DNA of 64,000 nt from Amia ocellicauda (lineage: Eukaryota; Chordata; Actinopteri; Amiiformes; Amiidae), in contig NC_089858.1 in NCBI RefSeq assembly GCF_036373705.1, positions 36,593,137 through 36,657,136 of the forward strand, written 5' to 3'. Shown piece after piece: positions 48,200 through 64,000 of this stretch. A program made the position numbers and the translations under genes. The notes below the pieces were generated by a model, which worked only from the letters and a program-made list of their open reading frames with translations, was not told the DNA's origin and did no database searches. The first letter of the stretch is position 1. Each line of letters begins with the position of its first letter.

Positions 48200-50629
48200 A
48201 GCACTGATATGATTGCCAGAAGGGCAGGCTCACACAGACCTCCCAGACTCCCTCTCCAGGCCCGTCTTGAGCCTTATAAACTGCAGTGAACTCGTCAGAC
48301 CACATAGCTCTCATACTCTGTTTGTGTGAGTGAGTGTGTGTTTCTGTCTCTGTGATATTTTGTGTGTGTACCCCTTTCTCAGTCTCTCCCTGATCGCTCC
48401 ACATGGCAGTGCCAGGGCCACAGAGAGAGGCCGTGAGGTAGCGATGGAGGAGGTAGCAGAGGCTGGGAGCCAGGAAGCAAGTAGATCTGCCCCTGTAGAC
48501 CAATATAGAGCCTGACACCCAATACCCTAAAAATCACTCTCACACATTCCCTTGGCCCTGGCAGAGCAGTACAGTAAAGAGCAGTGCAGTAAAGTACAGT
48601 ACAATACAGTGCAGTACAGTACAGTACAGACATGGTGCTGCCAAGCCAGGGTCACTCTTGGGAAGTTTTCTGTTTACAGACAAAATCCGGAGCAGCCTAA
48701 TCTCCTGGACAGCTCAGCACTCTTGCTCTTATACATTCCTATTCCTACCACACCCCTCAGCCTATGACCCCATGACGTTTGCAGTTGTTAGCTCATTTGT
48801 ACTGGCATTGTGCGCTCATGGATTTTTGCACGGATTGTATTTTCTATACTTTTTAATGGTTTGAACATGTTCCTTCAGAAAGTGGGAGGTTACCTTGGGT
48901 CTGCTGAGAAATAAATAATATTGATCATAATAATCCTGGAGTTTGTTTTCAGGGTGTGACTCTTGCAGGGCTTCAGGATTGACAGCTTAGGTTACACAGC
49001 AAGCTACAAATCTGGATCCGTGCCGACACCCAGGAGATCTGAACTAAAGCAATGAAAACAATAACAGAGACAGTGCAGTTTTCCTTTACTGTGCTTTACC
49101 ACAATTGGCCAAAAAAATAGGCAACGTAGCACAGGTACCCAGCACATCACCTCTGGGCCAACTTACTAGCGCAGGGAATTCTGGGCCATCCCTTTTGGGG
49201 AAAGGGTGCACACTGCCAGACCCAGACAGAGTACATGAAAGCCAGGAACGCAGTCAGCCTTAGTAGGACAGCACAGATCTGGGACCTACAGCAAAACCCC
49301 CCCAGGCCCGATTTCACCAGGGAGTGAATTATTACCTGTGCGTCACCAGTAGGAACCGGAGCCTTCTAAGCCCCCCCTCCCCTAACGAAGAATGTACCAA
49401 GTCACTCAAGTGCAAACCTGTTATTTTCCAGCCCAGGTCAATCATTTTCACAGCTTGTTAGGGAAGGAGAAAAAGTCCCTTTAGCAATGCCCCCCCACCA
49501 GACTATTCCATTGACACAAGGCCAAATCACAGTGACTAGTGTGGGAGCCACAACAGAGCCGAGAGGAAGGTCACAGGAAAGTGCAGGCCTGCTTATCTCC
49601 AGGTGACCTCGACTCTCTCGTGCCTTCACCTTTCACCCGCCCCAGCCACGCTGCAGTTCCAGCTAAACTAAACTCCACACACAGGAAAAACAAACACAAA
49701 ATAAACTACGACAGCCACCAAGGCCAAGCACAAAGCCCTCACTTTCAAAGGGCTCACTTTCAATTGTTGATTTCTTTTGTTTGGGTTTTTTTCCAGTACG
49801 AAATATAGTTTCCCATAGCTCTGCACACGTGCTGGATATCATCGGATTCCCTTATCTAGACTCTGGAGGAGGAGGAAAATTACTGACATGGGGAAAAGTA
49901 CACACAGGGGACATCCAGTCTCCCTCAGTTCCTGTGCCGTTTCTGTTTAGGCCACAGTATGGAGCATCTGTCTGATGCCCTCCTCCACCACCCTCGCTGT
50001 AAACTGTCCCAAGTATTCGTCCAGAGGAATGAAACAAATCTCAGCCCCCGAGCTCATGGCAGTCTTTGGGGGCCTCTGTTTATTCATTCATCTAAATTGC
50101 AGTGGTTATCGGAAGAAGAACTCCAATCTTCTGCTTATCGGCCGTGGATGGACAGGCGCCCATCATTCCTGCTGGGACCGAGCTCTGAAGCAAGTTATTG
50201 TTATTGAAGCGGCACTGCAAACAACTGGGGCAGTGCCAGGCTTTTCCCCCCCTTCCTTTTCTTACAGTCTAAAGGTCTGCAAACTGCCCATCACAACATT
50301 CACATTGTGTCCCAACAATCCCCCCTTCCCTGCTCTCCCTGCTCTGGTGAAAGGCCAGCACTGAGCAAAACAATCACACATGACAGATCACAGTGAATGC
50401 CCCTCCTGTATTGGCAGTAGGTTACATAAGGGGCACAGCTAAGCCCTGCTGCCATGACTGTGGCTTTGAGATCGGACAGGCTTTAACAGCTCGCCGCGCT
50501 GGACACTGATGGCAGCTGCAGGAAGCCGTAAGAGCAACAGTCCAGAGATACTATGGCAACTCATTTATGTTTGTGTTCCTATCTTTATATGTTGATTGAG
50601 ACCGAGCCTGACGGTACATCCTGTCCCGA
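48200..50629. other. Intergenic sequence with a pentanucleotide repeat
   Basis: No gene recognised. It contains the ACAGT-type repeat at 48564-48630. Confidence 0.4.
48564..48630. repeat. ACAGT/GCAGT pentanucleotide repeat
   Basis: Degenerate tandem array of 5-base units (ACAGT, GCAGT, AAAGT). Confidence 0.85.
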
Positions 50630-51070
50630 GGTGTTCAATTCAGCTCTTTCATAAGTAAAGGAACAACAACAACAACAACCTCTTTTGGAAGTTTTGCTTT
50701 CCATGTTTGAAAAGGAAATGGGGCGGAAGTGATTATTGCTTGTGGAATCTGTTTCTCTCCCCCTGCCCGGCACCATGCTCTTGGTACAGCCTGTTTCTCC
50801 CAGGCTGCCGTAATCAATTTCCACAAGATCCGTAGCACTCAGGTATACTCCGTAAGGGACTCCATAATGCTCTGGGGGTGAGGAAGGCCTTGATTTTTTC
50901 AAAGCTTGCTCTACCTCTTTCCACTCAGGTATGCCATCCTCCATAAGGAATAAACACAGGCTCCCGACTTTTTGAATCTGCGCGTTTCCTCCACATATCT
51001 CTCCAGCTCACACTGAGACGCCTTTAGTGGGCCAACTTTCCCACTGGCGAATGACTTCTTTAGACGTTTG
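50630..51070 (-). pseudogene. Non-LTR retrotransposon reverse transcriptase fragment
   Basis: On the minus strand, two frames together give a decayed N-terminal RT region: WKEVEQALKKSRPSS..YGVPYGVYL, then in the next frame LRILWKLITAAWEKQAVPRAWCRAGG, then HFRPISFSNMESK in the first frame again. This order (AP-G-x-PY-VY motif, W-x-x-G-x-P-x-x-W motif, FRPIS motif) is that of LINE-type RTs. It has at least two frameshifts and no catalytic YxDD part. Inactive. Confidence 0.6.
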
Positions 51071-51111
51071 AATGAGTCCTTAAAAAAGTTAGTTCTTGCA
51101 CACTCTTGCCC

Positions 51112-51113
<2 letters not shown>

Positions 51114-51145
<32 letters not shown>

Positions 51146-51180
51146 TTTATTTCTTGGCAGACGCCCTTATCTGTTGTAAC
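51114..51180. repeat. ATT microsatellite joined to a fish SINE/LINE-tail motif
   Basis: About ten ATT units (51114-51147) followed by TTTCTTGGCAGACGCCCTTATC. The same combination recurs at 51616-51670 in the same orientation. The GCAGACGCcCTTATC motif is a familiar tail of dispersed repeats in fish genomes. Confidence 0.6.
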
Positions 51181-51615
51181 AGACTTGAGTCCTTCCCAAT
51201 TTTCCTCTGATGTTCTCCATTACTTTCTCAAACTCAACAATCAATCTCTTTCTGTCCTCTAGATTCCCTAGGAATAGACTGTACCTTCTCTTTCTTAACT
51301 CCAAATCTCTCACTTCCATAGATAATGGCCACAAATGTATCCAACTTTTCCACTTAACCTTTCCAGTGCTAAAAATATATATAACTGTAAATCTCCCCTC
51401 CCACTGAGTGTACATTAGATACTAGCTTATGCAGAATGGTCAGTGAGATGAATGGAAGGCTAATGACAGCTGTTTCACGTTATATTGGACTTCCTCTCCC
51501 AGTGTAGATGTGTTAAACGTGCCAGCCGGCTTCATAGGGGGTAATAGAGGAGCTTGTTTCGGCCTGATAGAGTCAGGAAATAAACAAACCTGCTTGGATC
51601 TACGCTTTAACTTCA

Positions 51616-51670
51616 ACTTATTATTTTATTATTATTTATTTCTTAGCAGACGCCCTTATCCAGGGCTTAG
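51616..51670. repeat. Second TTATT-rich / GCAGACGCCCTTATC repeat tail
   Basis: TTATTATTTATTTCTTAGCAGACG continuing CCCTTATCCAGGGCTTA; a near copy of the end of 51114-51180. Confidence 0.6.
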
Positions 51671-52908
51671 AAGCTGAGAGTGGCTAAGAGTGTGGCTGCA
51701 TTACAGACAGAGACAGAGCGTACTCCAATGTTCAATGCCACGGCCACGCGAGCCATTATGGTAACAATTGACAATTAAATTATGATTCTCTCCCAAAAAT
51801 CTCACACAATCTGGGGACTAGGAAGTGACTCCTGATGAAGACCTGTTTAGCCTGTTCTGCTGGAGGCTGTTCTAACCTGCGTGTTACAAAATCTCGCTCT
51901 CGTGACTTTTTCTTTAAATTAAATCACTAGGTTTGGCATTTTTGGTGCAGCCTTTTCTTGGGGATCAGTTTAATGCTTCGTCATCGTGACCAAAAAAAAA
52001 AAGAAATTTTATCATATTGAAGATTAAACTGTAAATCCACAGGAGAGACACAAATGAATCATCGGGATAGGAAACAAAGGGAAGTTGTACATATTTTAAT
52101 GTTTTTTTTCTGTGCACAACTGGCTGTTTGTCTCTGTGCGGTAAAGCAGTAACGCCGAGTGTTACACTGCAGGGCTTTGACAATGTTGTATGTGTCTCAT
52201 GTGCAAGGACACTGATAACAGCAAGTGGGCTGATGCTGGGGCAAAAATAGTCCTGCGACAACACAGCTGGGGAGGATAAAACAAAACACACAAAAAGGTT
52301 GGCATTGATCTCAAATACTGTCAGTTTAACCATATACCTATATAAATATTGATTTTTCAAATCCAATAAAAATATATACAGTATCTATATATAAAAAATC
52401 TCACGTCCGGAATGTTTTTGACCTGCTGGCGACTCCTGAGCCCAGTGCCTGTGTGGCAATCTGCAAATCTGCCCCTTACTGTTTTGACCGAGATGGCATC
52501 TCACGGTAGGAGTCAGAATAGGAGGTACAGAGCATTCTGCACTGATATAGAGTTACAGATACAGATATAAAGAAAGATAATCCCCCCAAATAACAAAACA
52601 GCAACCAAAAAACAAGGAAACACATACCAGAAGCAGATACAAAGTTTGAGGCTGCAGGGTGAGCGATAAACCAACGTTCTTACTCAACACGATTACTCCC
52701 ATGGGAAAAGGGAAATGTCCTGAGGAACAGAGGTTCGGTTTGCGGTTTCAGACGTCGTTAGGGTGTGTTGGTGTCACTCGGGCTGCGTGTGTGTGTCCAG
52801 GAATTCTGTGGTCCAATGTTCTGAGTTTGGGAAAGGCCCAGTGTAGCCCCCCACTCCTCCGATCCCACTCCCTCCCACCTCCCTCCCACCTCCCTCCCCA
52901 GCACCCCC
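51671..52908. other. ggcx 3' UTR and downstream flank
   Basis: Non-coding sequence after the ggcx stop codon (minus strand). No convincing AATAAA on the minus strand was found close to the stop; ATTAAA reads as the complement of about 52095-52100. The transcript end is therefore not fixed. Confidence 0.4.
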
Positions 52909-63934
<11,026 letters not shown>

Positions 63935-64000
63935 GCTCCGGGTGCTCGGTCAGTGTCCTCTGCTTGGAAGGACAGCCAGCTCATGTGAAATCCTCTCCCC

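Overview
The window is vertebrate nuclear DNA, almost certainly from a ray-finned fish. Genes are split into many short exons with GT-AG introns, there are no bacterial-style operons, and the spacers hold fish-type DNA transposons (Tc1/mariner, hAT, MITEs), a LINE fragment and CA/TG microsatellites. Five protein-coding genes can be reconstructed exon by exon with continuous reading phase. They form a block that corresponds to human 2p11.2 (MAT2A, GGCX ... C2orf68, USP39, SFTPB). The species cannot be fixed from the sequence.

Layout. 1-1391: the end of one Tc1-like element followed by a complete internally deleted Tc1 element (492-1389). 1662-11358 (+): a saposin-family gene in the SFTPB position, 11 coding exons, 386 aa, with further transposons in introns 1 and 2. 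14411-20844 (-): usp39, 13 coding exons, 498 aa, with a hAT-type element in its last intron. 21674-23657 (+): the c2orf68 homologue, 4 exons, 171 aa, head-to-head with usp39. About 24.7-32.5 kb: no gene recognised. 32.57-39.9 kb (-): mat2a, 9 coding exons, 395 aa, with a long 3' UTR carrying six METTL16-type hairpins. 40-52.9 kb: intergenic, with a third copy of the deleted Tc1 element, a 387-bp MITE, and Tc1 and LINE remnants. 52909-63934 (-): ggcx, 15 coding exons, 768 aa, complete from start to stop, with a decayed full-length Tc1 element in intron 12, a TIR element in intron 3 and a 37-bp minisatellite in intron 2.

Function. The genes are linked by conserved synteny, not by a shared pathway: a secreted or lysosomal lipid-binding precursor (sftpb-like), a spliceosomal pseudo-deubiquitinase (usp39), an uncharacterised basic protein (c2orf68), S-adenosylmethionine synthesis (mat2a) and vitamin K-dependent gamma-carboxylation (ggcx).

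The observations I rate highest are: (1) six stem-loops with the TACAGARAA motif in the mat2a 3' UTR; (2) an SFTPB-position protein whose second saposin-B domain lacks the extra dimerisation cysteine of mammalian SP-B and is acidic; (3) a candidate in-phase alternative first exon with its own CpG-rich upstream region inside mat2a intron 1; (4) three Tc1 copies sharing the same catalytic-core deletion and the same early stop, implying a family mobilised in trans. I found no sign of a wholly new multi-gene system.
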